Below are positions 11,983 to 22,400 of a DNA stretch of 64,000 nt, in pieces (positions within the stretch are counted from its first letter, which is position 1; every line of letters starts with the position of its first letter). Source of the DNA: Larix sibirica (Eukaryota > Streptophyta > Pinopsida > Pinales > Pinaceae). The translations under genes and the position numbers were made by a program. Where the stretch lies: NCBI GenBank assembly GCA_004151065.3, contig NWUY0304171870.1, forward strand, positions 1,509 through 65,508, in the 5' to 3' direction. The notes beneath the pieces are model-generated. The model was given only the letters and a program-made list of their open reading frames with translations, did not search any database and was not told the origin of the DNA.

Positions 11983-12423
11983 TTACACCAGGTTGCTTAG
12001 TATCTTTCGGATTAGTTTCCTGTACCGATAGACATAGGAAGATTGTGTGGGACCTGAAGTGCTAGCAGTGCCTTTTGCAACTGCAGGTGAATGTGAATCC
12101 AAGGACATTTGTCCCATCTGGTTCATCACCTGAATAGATGTGGCATTCTCCATCGAACCAATCAAACCATCGGCGTGTGGTCTAGTTTTTGGTTTCGTAG
12201 GATCCGTTTCGGCCCGTGGTGTATTAGGCAAAATACAGTAAATAACCCTAGATTGTGAGTAAGTAAATAAATATAACTGTTGGGCTATCATAATTGCTTG
12301 CTCCTTGGTAGTAACTCCTGACAAGGCCACATCCTTGGAAATATAGGGAAAAATTGAATGAACCAATCTTTTCAAAACTCGGGGATATCGGCTTGAAGAA
12401 GAATGAGGCGCCAAGCCCTCCAT
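11983..12423 (-). pseudogene. Longest intact segment of the decayed gag (146 codons)
   Basis: This uninterrupted minus-strand piece of the Gag remnant covers the C-terminal part of the capsid-like region ('LVHSIFPYISKDVALSG') and the following Ser/Thr/Gly/Pro-rich linker. Upstream Gag words continue in other frames across its ATG, so that ATG is probably not the original start. The last ~15 codons ('YVYRYRKLIRKILSNLV') look out of frame. Confidence 0.6.
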
Positions 12424-13059
12424 TCATGAATATGATTGGAAAGATGGGTATAAGTGGTTTGCCAAGATGTCAACAGTTCTATCCCCGTCTCATAGCGGAC
12501 AGGAAGTTGGAAATGTAAACAAAAAGTCATTGCAAAGTTTGCAAAGTCATGATATGATGCTCGTGGGAGCTCTATATACTATTTACAGCTATGCCAATCA
12601 AGGTACGCAAAAAGTTTAAGCCTAATACTACCATCCATATAATGAGTTCGATGAACACCATGGAATATGATGTTATTGGCAGGATCTTATCCAGGTTTTC
12701 CTTCAAACTTGGGGATGTTTGAAGGTAACTTAGTAGGTACCTGAGGCCAGCTAGGATTATGCCCGGGTCATTAGCTTCGTCAAATCCAGGAGATTCAACG
12801 TCACCAAAAACGACAGTTTAGCTTGGGCAAAAGATTCTAGTTACTGGGAGCTTGTCCCATCATTTGATTTCCACTCATGAAAATATTACCTGGGGCATTT
12901 CCACAACCAGTCATGAAAGATGGATACATTTGAAAACTAGTGTTCTGCGGGAAGCCTAACATAGGCAAATTTTGTTGGGGGAGCTCAGTAATGCCATAAA
13001 CAGGGGTATGGGTGCCCCCAGCGCTAGAAAAAATGCTACCGGAATTTTTGATTGTGAAC

Positions 13060-13860
13060 TGCTGGTAAAGAGTATTTTTGTATGTAACTTGGTCTCTATC
13101 GAGCGTGCAATAAAAGTGGGCTCTGAGGGTCAGTAAGGGGCGGGTTTAAGTTTGTTGGTGTCGGAACGGGTATGGCTTCGATCTCAGTAGGCCCAAGACC
13201 AATCAACGAAGGTGCGAGAGGCAGTTAAGGTCACCCTCATGAAATAAATCACCAGAGGTTAAAGTACTCTCGTGGATACAAGTACCCTCAGAGCTGAAAC
13301 GTATGTTATGTGTCTGCCTCAGGTACCGCAAGCACTTCCCACTTGCACTCACCCGGGTGGAACCTAGTAAAAGCAACTAAGAACACCACTTCACGATCGG
13401 CAGCCGGGGCGAGCAGTCCCCTCGTACCCTCAGGCGAATGGTGCTCGTACCTCTCACCCCTCCGGTCGTATATAGAGAAATTATATGCCTACGAACCCTG
13501 AAAACACCATATTCTCTTATTAAAATGTGCATTTCACGAAGGCTCTTTCTTGGCTTCGACCCGACCCCAACAATAACCCAACAAGCTATTTGGGTACCCG
13601 AGAGTTGCTCTCCCGCTCCAAGCCAATCAGGCAGGTTATACCTGAATTTTTCATACTTTGGAAACATTAGGCACGGAGAGGCACGTTAGTGTTTTCAGAA
13701 TTTATCGGGCTTTTATGCCCCCCTTATTTTTAATATACGTCATTCCTCCAATGCGGGTGGGAAAGCTTTCAACTTTTTCCATACTTTGGGTAGGCGCACA
13801 CACTAGGATAGGAATGAGTACTGATTGGGTCGGGCAAGTTATTTAAGGAAATAGCATTCA
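13060..13860. other. GC-richer island without a recognised gene
   Basis: From about 13080 to 13690 base composition is more GC-rich than the surroundings and several overlapping frames of 60-96 codons are open on both strands. No protein family, rRNA signature or tRNA fold is recognisable. Words such as 'taccctcagg' and 'tttggaaaca' are shared with 37015-37210. It may be a captured sequence of unknown origin. Confidence 0.4.
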
Positions 13861-16180
13861 TAACTTGCTCAGAATTATCATTAGCCAAATCTATGTTGTA
13901 ATTTGTAATTATGCGACCTTAATCTCTTAATCTCTAGGCTATGTTTGTTAAGCCATAAATCTTCCCAGTTCTTATCCTGATAGTCCAGTTCAACAATTGG
14001 CTTTAATTAAATGTAACCATTTTTGTAGACTAACATTATGGGGTAAGGTAATTTTATTGGTATACATAATAGTATTTTTATATTAGATTAAATAGGCATT
14101 TATGATCGTTTCCCTCTTGCAAGGTGTTGGATTACCATATGCAGGTACTACTATGCTGCTATAATAATATAAAAAGGCAAGGTGTTTATTCCTCATAAGC
14201 AGCAGGGGGAAATCAATCCTTATAAAGGAGGTAATAATAATCTACTCAAAGTTTACTCTAAGTTGTTGGACTTATAAAAGACTCATGAGAAGCAAAAAGA
14301 GAATCAATTAGGCTATATAATATAACAGCTAAGAGTAGCCACCACTAAACTGACGCTTCTGCTGCTGCATTTGTAATCTGGCCCACTTCCCTTTTCACAT
14401 GGCTGCCCTCTTCTTTCTCTGATAATTATATGACTGATGTGTTTTCCTCGCAGTATATGGACCAATCCAATATGTTTAGCCAGTGCAGTATAATCCCCAA
14501 TGAAGTAAGGAGGCAAGCAAAAGCGATACCCCCATCCCCTATATATATATATGTCAATCCGATCCGTGATAACCAGGAGCAAGGGTAAAGCTAAAATGAT
14601 AATAGATTGCAGGTAAACTAATCAGTAGCAGTAGTAGCGTAAAGGGTAGGTAGCACTAATTTGGCCCCCTTTATTACCAGCGCTCTTTGTTCCATCCTCA
14701 CAAGGTTCCTTATTCGGTATTGACTCCTCCTCGTCATATTATTTTGAGGCTTTTTGAAGCAGGGCTTCTTCTATAAAGAGGGTTTCTATTCAGTATCAGA
14801 CCTAAGAAGAGGATCATATGCCACAGTCAGTGGCTATAAGATGAAACACCACCATAAATTACACTGGGGGCGTACCACTAACACCGATGGACACAAAACA
14901 GCCCACCACCTGAGCCTTGAGCCTGTAGTAACCTTCCAGAAGCCTTCAGTCAGAAGCCTTCAGCCAAGTCCACCACCAGAAGCCATTCATCATCCGTCAA
15001 GCTCCGCCAAGAACCATGGGTTGATAGTCCCAAAAAGATGCTGATCACACGTAATATACGTTTTTATTATCTCGGGTCTGGTATGAAAGGGGCGTTATAC
15101 CGAACTGAATTGAAACTGGGGTTGGAGGAAGGATAAATAGAACTATAGTTTTCTCCGGTTTGAGCCAAACAGGCAGGGATGTTACCAATAAGTACGAGTT
15201 AGAGGGTGGGTAAAGAAAAGGTAGGTGGGTGAGGGGGGGTGTAATTAGGGAAGCGCCATAACTTTACCTGCTGTTTTTTACAAAGAAAGAGGTTTTTACA
15301 AGCCTACCACACTCAGCCTAACCTACGACATAATTTGCATCAGTTGAAGTAGCAGCATATAAAGTAAAAGCAGCACTAGTCTAACCAGCAAAAGATGACT
15401 AGTAGAGTAGAATCAATTAATTAGAGACTCCAAGCACACGACTCCAAAAGCAAGAAGGGCATGTGGTTCCGTGGTGGGGTAATTATGGAAGCACTGACCA
15501 ATGCTGGGGTTGTGCGCAGACGGGGGTGGTGGCGTTGAGACGTTATAAAGAAAGCAAAGAATAAGTATTATAAATTTGGATATGGCGTTTATTCATATAT
15601 ATATAATAGGTATAAAGTTGTAATAAGCTTGAAGCACAGGGTAAAACCAAAGGGAAGGGTCGAAGCAGCCAGAAGGCAGGAGCCATGGAAGAATACTGTG
15701 ACGATAAAAAATGATTCTATGGCCACATTTATGCCCACTGTAAAAAAACCCGTTGACCCTATATGATTTAGGCCCTTCCAACTTCAAATTGAGAGTGACT
15801 TTTTCTTCGATAAGAATTACTTTGTAAGACGTTTCAACCTATTGCTGCTGCAACCACGCTTGCTTGGACTTACTTGAAATTGCTGGAATGAATTATAGGA
15901 TTTCTGGCTGGGTTGACCCAGGACCAGAAAAGAATAACTTATCAGTTCACCACAAGCTATTGACGGAAAGGGGGATTTTCATTATAAAAGAAATCCTGTT
16001 TAGATTACATATAAGGGGGTTTAGGTATCCAAATGGATAATAAAGTGACGTTTTCCTAAAGAGCGGGTGGATCAAAAAGGAATCGCATTGACTCATATAT
16101 AATATAGATAAATATTCCAGCGGTCGACCGCTCAACAAAAAAGAAAGGCGTAATTACATATATAAAGAATGAACAGCTTT
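13860..16180. other. Spacer; small unassigned frame at 14754-15044
   Basis: Mostly AT-rich spacer. A plus-strand 96-codon frame (14754-15044) is open, but its second half is made of 'agaagccttcag' and 'ccaccag' repeats and I see no family resemblance, so I do not call it a gene. A (TA)n tract sits near 14541-14552. Confidence 0.5.
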
Positions 16181-16186
16181 TTTATA

Positions 16187-16231
16187 TAAGTAGTTGGTCA
16201 GGTGGCAAAGTAAGTAGTTGGTCAGGTGGCA
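16187..16231 (+). repeat. Exact 21-base direct repeat, period 24
   Basis: Copies at 16187-16207 and 16211-16231 are identical ('taagtagttggtcaggtggca'-type word, broken here by a 3-base spacer). Shorter versions of 'ggtcaggtgg' occur near 6843 and 7490. The repeat ends 52 bases before the start of the 333-codon frame. Confidence 0.9.
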
Positions 16232-16282
16232 TCCTTAATTAAGTCCTTTCTGGAATTTTATCCTTTTCTGAAGTAATCTCCA

Positions 16283-17284
16283 ATGTTTGCCATTCGATAT
16301 CTTTCCATAGATTTGACCTTTCATTCTCTTATTCTTTGTGGGGGGTTAGAGCCATTGCATCCGGGTCGTCGCCAATATTCCTCTGGGAAAGAACCAACGA
16401 TTGAAGCGAAACCGAACTTCGATGCTAGTGAGTGGGCAGAAGCTGCAAAGGGTATTCGACAACAATATAAGAGAGAACCTTCGCATAGCGAGGATAACAG
16501 TAGTCTTTTTACCCAAAATGGTATGGATGAAAGAACCTCCGTCGATGTCCCACCCAGTGACAATGATACATCCTCTGCTTCAAGAAGCGAAAACGCCCGG
16601 AAGTATGATGCGGAGGCAAATCGGAGGAAGAGATCTGATGATTCCTTTGGAATACCACCATTCCATGTGTATCTTCGGATGACCCATTTATCCACGGACT
16701 TCCGTAAAATCGTTCTGGTTCCCGGTGCACCCCTCTTTCATCTAATGGATAATAAAGGAACCATACATGCAACGTATGAGGGAGATCCGCGAGGAGGTGT
16801 CCTGCCTATGCATAGAGAGAGCGCAGCGGAAAACATCAATCCGGTTACGCGGGTCAAGTTTTTCCACCTTATTTTGGGACCTTTCTCTCTACAAGGTGCA
16901 CCGACAAGAGAAAATATTCTTCTTAGGTGCGGTTCCCTTTTCCCCCAGGCCGCTATCGTGGTCTCTTTGGTGGAAACACCCATAGATCATGTGATCTCCC
17001 ATATAGCCCTGCGAGTACCGAATCCTCCGGGAAAAAGGGCGATGCTCTTGGGATTAAAAAGAGCATTCCCAACGTGGCCGGAAGAATTTTTCCAACTTTA
17101 TGGCCGTACGGGCTGGAACCGACTACGCGCTCGAATCGTACGAGAAGATAGCGAGTATGTATCAAAGGGAGAAGAAAAGAGGGCGAAACCTAGCAGGGGA
17201 AGGCGCTCTATTCTCAACTACCCCAAACCAAACACTCGAAGGGGTGCGCGAAACCATAATTGGAAACCAGGTAGACGGAATTGA
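16283..17284 (+). CDS. Unassigned 333-codon open frame, the longest in the window
   Basis: An ATG start (MFAIRYLSIDL) leads to a TGA after ...WKPGRRN. The N-terminal third is hydrophilic and low in order, with Ser, Asp and Glu-rich text around residues 50-115 (DVPPSDNDTSSASRSE). The middle (about residues 125-255) looks folded, with alternating hydrophobics and the segments 'HLMDNKGTIHATYEG' and 'VVSLVETPIDHVISHI'. The C-terminal ~45 residues are strongly basic (Arg, Lys, Asn), as in RNA-binding or ribosomal proteins. Codon-like texture and higher GC set it apart from the flanks. 'SLVETPIDH...RVPNPPGKR' faintly recalls the end of uS11 (ribosomal protein S11), but the order and the extra ~80 residues make that weak. 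No transmembrane segment is obvious. It is probably a real or recent mitochondrial gene, with unknown function. Confidence 0.5.
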   Translation: MFAIRYLSIDLTFHSLILCGGLEPLHPGRRQYSSGKEPTIEAKPNFDASEWAEAAKGIRQQYKREPSHSEDNSSLFTQNGMDERTSVDVPPSDNDTSSASRSENARKYDAEANRRKRSDDSFGIPPFHVYLRMTHLSTDFRKIVLVPGAPLFHLMDNKGTIHATYEGDPRGGVLPMHRESAAENINPVTRVKFFHLILGPFSLQGAPTRENILLRCGSLFPQAAIVVSLVETPIDHVISHIALRVPNPPGKRAMLLGLKRAFPTWPEEFFQLYGRTGWNRLRARIVREDSEYVSKGEEKRAKPSRGRRSILNYPKPNTRRGARNHNWKPGRRN

Positions 17285-17289
17285 AGGAA

Positions 17290-17536
17290 CCCGCCTCATC
17301 GGGATGGAGCCTAGTTCGTAGTATCTTAAAATGGGAAACCTCCCCATGAGAGAAAGGACAATTAATTTACTGCCTGTCTTACTGATACATAGTAGCTTCC
17401 TGCCAAGGTGATAAATTTGTTACGGCAACGTAGATCATAGATAAGGGCGAATTACGCCTTTACCCGAGCATAGCAAGTTTCTATTCCCCTTTCTCGGCCC
17501 CTAATTTGGATTCCGTAATTTGGATTCCGATAGTTA
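17290..17536. other. Spacer between the two frames
   Basis: It holds a small direct repeat 'taatttggattccg' at about 17500-17530. No start-proximal signal can be defended, because plant mitochondrial promoters are too short to call here. Confidence 0.4.
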
Positions 17537-17743
17537 ATGATATGGGAACCTGAGGGTAGAGTCATCTTAGGTAGCATAGTCTACGTACGTAAATTTAGAA
17601 CGCTTTGTGAATTTGTTATGCTAATGTATATTTTTGTAGAAGGTCAGGCAAGGCCTTTACCCGAAGCTATTGCTGCGTTATATTTTAGAGTTAATACTAT
17701 AATGAGGAGGACGACAGACTCTCAAGAGGAGATCGGGAAGTAG
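17537..17743 (+). CDS. Unassigned 68-codon frame ending in a tRNA-like element
   Basis: A short plus-strand frame with the middle segment 'FVMLMYIFVEGQARPLPEAIAALYFRVNTIMRRTT'. The text looks protein-like: a hydrophobic stretch, then a Pro/Glu turn, then an amphipathic run. I do not recognise a family. It could be the last exon of something larger, since the reading texture begins abruptly. Its stop codon (17741-17743) lies inside a tRNA-like stem-loop, so the frame and the element overlap. The start is uncertain. Confidence 0.3.
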   Translation: MIWEPEGRVILGSIVYVRKFRTLCEFVMLMYIFVEGQARPLPEAIAALYFRVNTIMRRTTDSQEEIGK

Positions 17744-17779
17744 GGTTTATTCTTTTACCGGTTTGAATCCGGCCGATCT
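17730..17779 (+). ncRNA. tRNA-like stem-loop (t-element candidate)
   Basis: Two strands of seven bases pair perfectly (agatcgg at 17730-17736 with ccgatct at 17773-17779) like a tRNA acceptor stem. Directly inside the 3' strand, with no gap, is a T-arm look-alike: CCGG (17758-17761), a 7-base loop TTTGAAT (17762-17768) and CCGG (17769-17772). The canonical T loop is TTCGAAT, so only one base differs. The remaining 21 bases cannot form full D and anticodon arms, so it is not a tRNA. In plant mitochondria such t-elements at gene 3' ends are cut by RNase P and RNase Z to form mRNA ends. The structure is seen in the sequence; the function is inferred. Confidence 0.55.
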
Positions 17780-17799
17780 TGGTAGTATTGGGTGTTCCT

Positions 17800-19000
17800 C
17801 CTCTATTAATCCTATAGGCATGCATCCGCAGTATTAGATATATATATATATGTAATTATGCAAATCCAAGTAGGTCATAAGAGCCTAGAGATTCAAGATG
17901 TTTGGCTTCTTAAGAGTGTATGGTATAGCCTTCAGTGTATAGCCCCCTACCTGAGAGTGCATGTATAGTTATCAGTGCGTAGCCCCCTAAGAGTGTTTCT
18001 GGGTGTGGATAAACTATATGTTAAAAGGGAGAGAGTTATATACTATGTGGTCACCATAAGATGTATTCCCTTACCAGAATGGCGTAGGTGTGGTCAAAAG
18101 AGCTCGTAAATTCCCCCCGAACAGCGTTGTCAGGTCAGCCCAATTAGTAGCAGCTGGAAAAGATCATGCATTCAATGTTTCCGATCCAACTTACTGATTC
18201 ATGGTTTACCACCTGATAAGGTGCAGCGGAGGGAGGGAACAACTGAATGGTTTAGCAGAGGAGCAGCGGAGTGAACAACAGGGATGACTTCCTACTCATG
18301 GGGTTGCGGAGGAAACAGCAATTACCTTTTATTCTATCTTTGGAACAACAGGAATTACCATTTCTTCTATCTTTTATTATAGCAGCTTAGGCTTGTTCCA
18401 GGCAGCAGGGGAAAGAGCAGGGGAGGACCCAACCAACAACTACTACTACATTGGGTTTTTATCTTGTACCTTTATAGATTGGGAGAGTTGGAACAACAAC
18501 AGAGGGTTTGTTATCTTCTTGTAGCTTTATTGGGAGAGTTGCATTAGTCTTTCCTAGTTTAGTTAACCAAGGCAAGGGAAACCATGCCATTAAGTTGGTG
18601 AGCTTCGTTAGGAAAGTTAAGGATTTCACCCTCAAGATAGGCGGGTTCAACACCCGGGGTCGGCTTGGCGTGGGAATTGTAACATCGTTCATTCCAAACA
18701 GAAAGGGGAAGGCGCCTCCATACCTTACACTCTAGACTCTAGCTCATATACTTATTAGATCCTTGTGGCTAAGCAAGTACCATGATTCTTTCTATTACTA
18801 GTGCCCATCATTATTAATTACAAGTGGTGGGAACTATTCTGAATCAGGAGTGGCTACTAGTAATTTAGGAATGGAAACAACGAGTGATAGTTGCTTGGTT
18901 TACTCCCCGGGGTTGCTTGCTTTTATTCCTGGGTTGAGGTTTTCATATCAACAAGTAAACTCTAAAAGATCAGGGTCAACTCAATCAACAACAAGATCAG
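17800..19000. repeat. Spacer with local repeats
   Basis: No gene. Repeated words include 'tatagccccctac.tgagagtg' (17935-18000), 'gaacaacaggaattacc' with 'ttctatctttt' (about 18300-18380) and 'tattgggagagttg' (about 18475-18545). The opposed 75- and 77-codon frames at 18459-18735 show no family resemblance. A (TA)n run lies near 17836-17850. Confidence 0.45.
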
Positions 19001-20060
19001 ATAAGATAGTAGTATTTATTTTTCAGATATAAGATAGGAAATAGGAAGTAGAATATGTAAATATATGTATTTCTTAGTATATAGATAGGAATATAGTAGA
19101 GTCTAGGAATAGAGTCTAACTCTGAAAGAACTAAACTACCTCTTTAGTGAGTCGGCGAACCTCAACACTCAGACCCAATAAGACTAGAATTACTCTTTAA
19201 CTTGTCTAGGCTCTTAGTTACTCCTTAGACTCTTGAGCGAAGGAATAAGAACTATTTACTAAATAGAATCTAAGATAGAGGATTTAGAGATACAAATAAC
19301 CTATAACTCTTTCTTAGCTTTGTAGGCTATAACTACAGTGCCTTTAACCTAGAACTACCTTTTCATTTCAGCCTACAAGGTATATTCTTACCTAGGAGAG
19401 CTCCTGATCTTTGTATTGGTTATATAGGAATTTAGGAGAAGATTATAAGTTTAGGAAGTATGATGAATAATTAGAAGAAGAAGAATATTTTTATTTTGTT
19501 AGTAGATTAGATAGATTGAAATACTCCTTATGGTTTAAAGGTTGAAATAATATATCTTTACTTAGATAGTAATAAAAGATAGTATAATATTAAGATTAGT
19601 AACTGTATAAGACTAGATTCTTTGTTGTATTTGTCTAATTTGTAAGTATAAAAAAAAGTAAGAATAGGAAGGAAACCAGTATCTATTTTGTAGCTTTGTA
19701 AGGTATAAAGACTCCTTAGGTACTATCATTTATATTTCTTAGCGTTAGATACTTTATTTTATATAGATAGATATATATTAGGATAGATTATGATGCTTAG
19801 GAAAGAGATAGTATTTTATTTGTTAATAATATAAAGAGATAACTCCTTCTATTATTATATGTAAGTTGTCAGTAAGTCAGGCAGGCTTTAAGATAAAGGA
19901 GCAATAGACGCTATATACAACCCTAACCTATTTCTATTTGATCACTTATAACCTATTACTTAGGCTTTGAACCTATAACTATTCTATATAACTTAAAGAT
20001 AACTTAAGAATAACAAATCTATAACTACACTTTTTATCCACAAGATAGGCTACTGGCTAA
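19000..20060. repeat. AT-rich low-complexity block ('taggaatag'-type)
   Basis: Composition becomes strongly A+T rich and the text is made of diverged words such as 'ataggaa', 'gaatagag', 'ctataact' and 'gatagat'. The block resembles the 59.3-64.0 kb tail in word use, and no frame of note is open. Borders are approximate. Confidence 0.5.
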
Positions 20061-21140
20061 ACTACCACCGGTAAAGTTAATTCCATTGCCTGCAAAAAAA
20101 CTTCTATTTTATGTCCAGGAAAAAAACAACAAGTTGGATACGTCCAGGACCAATCACGAGGACCGCGTAGCCCATGCTACTTCCTAGGCTCCATATCCTT
20201 TCTCTTCTATTTAAGGGTGGTGTTACGAATTATTAGTAGCTTTATCTGCAGGGGTAGGCCGCCCAACAAGCGCTAGACCAACCAATGGAACTATGATTAC
20301 GAGGAGCTCATGCTTACTTATCTTTCTATGCTTACTCATCTTATTACTGGCTGGCTTACATAGAGACTTCCTACTTAGAACCAACAACAACCACCACCGG
20401 GACCATACATTATCCTTGAGCGGGTCCTGCCGCCGGAACACAACGGGAAAAGAAAAGGTTGGTTGCCGATCCCTTACTCTGTGAGTAGCTGTCCCGATGT
20501 GAATAGCAGCAGCTGTTTCCTGTGCTTTGACCATGTTGTAAGGAGTGGATGGTAGCCCAATGGTAGCACTGGTAAAGAGTCCATGGTAGTACGAATAGCT
20601 GCTTTAGTTGTTAGTAGCCATCTTTGCCCAGCTCTGTTTAATGTTTGTAAGTATTCTCTGCAATGAAAGAGTAGCTGTTAGCACACTACCCTACCTGTAA
20701 ATGTGGATGGAGGAGTGTACCACCTCTGTAGCTGTATGTCTGAGTGTACCTATGCTCTAGTGCGGGTATTCCCCCAACAGGAGTTGAAACGTTGCCATAG
20801 CCTATGTTCTAGCTGATTCTTAAACTGCCAATGGTACAGGATCTTTTGCTGTCTTTGTCGCGGGTTAATATGCGAGTGAGGCTAGGTAAACAGGAATTGG
20901 AACGGATTCTTCTACTGTGTCTGGAACTTTCATTGATGCTAATGCTATTGAAATTGGTGTTGAAACTATTGGGTCGAAGGTCAAGGTGTAGGGCTAAGGA
21001 CCAACTAAGCACTGAAACTGGTGAATATGAAACAAGGTCAATTACTTATGCAACGGATGCTTCAACATGTGCTTCAACCGGATCTATAACTAGGATATTC
21101 GAAACCGGATCATCTGCTAGTGCTTGCTATTGAATCAAAG
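20060..21140. repeat. Diverged triplet-like repeats ('gaaactggtgctactggatct' type)
   Basis: From about 20560 to 21135 the plus strand is built of short words such as 'gtagctg', 'actattg', 'gaaactgg', 'gcttcaac' and 'ggatc', giving fortuitous frames (for example 100 codons at 20831-21133) rich in Leu, Ser or Thr. The same kind of word, reverse-complemented ('ccagtagcagca' type), fills 49960-50640. I read this as repeat-derived rather than coding. Confidence 0.4.
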
Positions 21141-22400
21141 CTTTATTGTTGCGTACGGTAGTGGTGAAGCTTAAAGAAAATCATTTATATGCAAATGAAA
21201 CTTAGTTGTGTCTGCTACATGGACGATTAAAAAAATGCATTCAGTGAGTACCAGTGGTTAACAAAAAAAGAGAAGTTCCTGGTTGCGTCTGCTAGTACCA
21301 GAGAAACATGCATTAAGTGAGGGAAGAAAGCGTTAAAAACTTAGAAGTAGTTCCCTGTAGTTCCATAAGCAAGTCCTAAGGTAAACAACAAGCATTCTGT
21401 TAGTTGTAAGTGAAAAATAGAAGTTTCATGCAATTGCCGTATGCACATTCAGTGAGATGTGTCCTTCCAAGTCAAATAGCTAAAAAGAGTATGATTCATA
21501 CTATATCTTCTTAAAATTAGGAAGGTGGTGATTAGTTGTGTCCTTCCCTTAAGAAGCTTTTAATTAAATGGGTTGGTGGCTGCCTTTCCTCCTAACATGC
21601 AAGAAAGCTAAACAGAGCGATGATTATACCAATATCCTAAAGCAGTAGGTAGGTCCTAACTTTATTGTTTCTTTGGCAGTAGGATTTCCACCACACGACA
21701 TTGAATGGTTTTTTATTTATGTTCCGGTTGCCAGGCACACGATTTTTACCACACAGGATTTATATGTCCACACGGAATTGGTATGTTCCGGTTGTCAGGC
21801 GTATAATGTTAAACCACAACTTATTGTATTTTAGGCAGTAGGTCGAATGGTAAAGGATAAACCCAGTGCCTTTTCAAAAATGATTGAATGTGAAAAAGAG
21901 GAGTTCCCAGCAGTTTAATAAGCACATTTAGTTACATAGAAGTTTCCCACTCCACTTTTCCAGAAGCACATACGGATGCTTGGCAGGTAGGAGCTACAGG
22001 TTTCCACCAACTTGTTGAAAGGATCAGCTATATTTGGCAGGTACAATCCTCACCTCGTTGGCCCTTGAAAACACTCACTCATTAAGGCAATAAGTCCCTG
22101 ACCAAAGGGAAGGACAATTCCGTTCCTTGAAAACGCTCTTTTGTTAGGCGGTACCACGTAACAAAGCGATTGAAATGCTCTTTATTTCTTTTAGGTAAGT
22201 GAGGCCCAACTTAATCTATGTTCAATTGTACCATCCGTGGCTCCTTTTTATAACACTGGGGTGGTCATTGAAAATAATATACTCTTAGAAGGCCCCTGCC
22301 TGTGAATCAATCACTATCAAGCATAGCAACCTCACCTTGCAGACTGGCACTATCGGAGACTAGCACTAAGTGTCTGGCGTAAGTTTTTATAGAAGAGCAC
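21140..22400. repeat. Spacer with paired diverged repeats
   Basis: No gene. Duplicated segments include 'tgcgtctgct' with 'catgcatt.agtgag' (about 21205-21325), 'atgttccggttg.caggc' (about 21719-21735 and 21783-21800) and 'ccttgaaaac.ctc' (about 22063-22140). Confidence 0.45.

Larger units (their letters stand above)
10440..13060 (-). pseudogene. Decayed Ty3/gypsy-type retrotransposon gag region
   Basis: Read on the minus strand from about 13060 down to 10440, broken frames show a plant Ty3/gypsy Gag in the normal order. First comes a capsid-type region (about 12790-12430) with words such as 'RYETG', 'WHS', 'YIELPRASYHDFA' and 'HIHEW'. Next is an open segment at 11983-12423 with 'YISKDVALSGVTTKEQAIM' and 'AKGTASTSGPTQSS'. 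Two CCHC zinc-knuckle segments follow. The frame is broken many times by stops and shifts, and no protease or RT follows: the text stops resembling Gag at the tandem repeats near 10410. This is inferred to be a nuclear retroelement fragment moved into the organelle. The family call rests on the capsid words and the knuckles; the precise lineage is not assigned. Confidence 0.75.

Noticed and set aside
16321-17347. Numerous 60-124 codon frames on both strands overlapping the 333-codon frame
   Set aside because: Treated as shadows of the long plus-strand frame; none has independent protein-family support.
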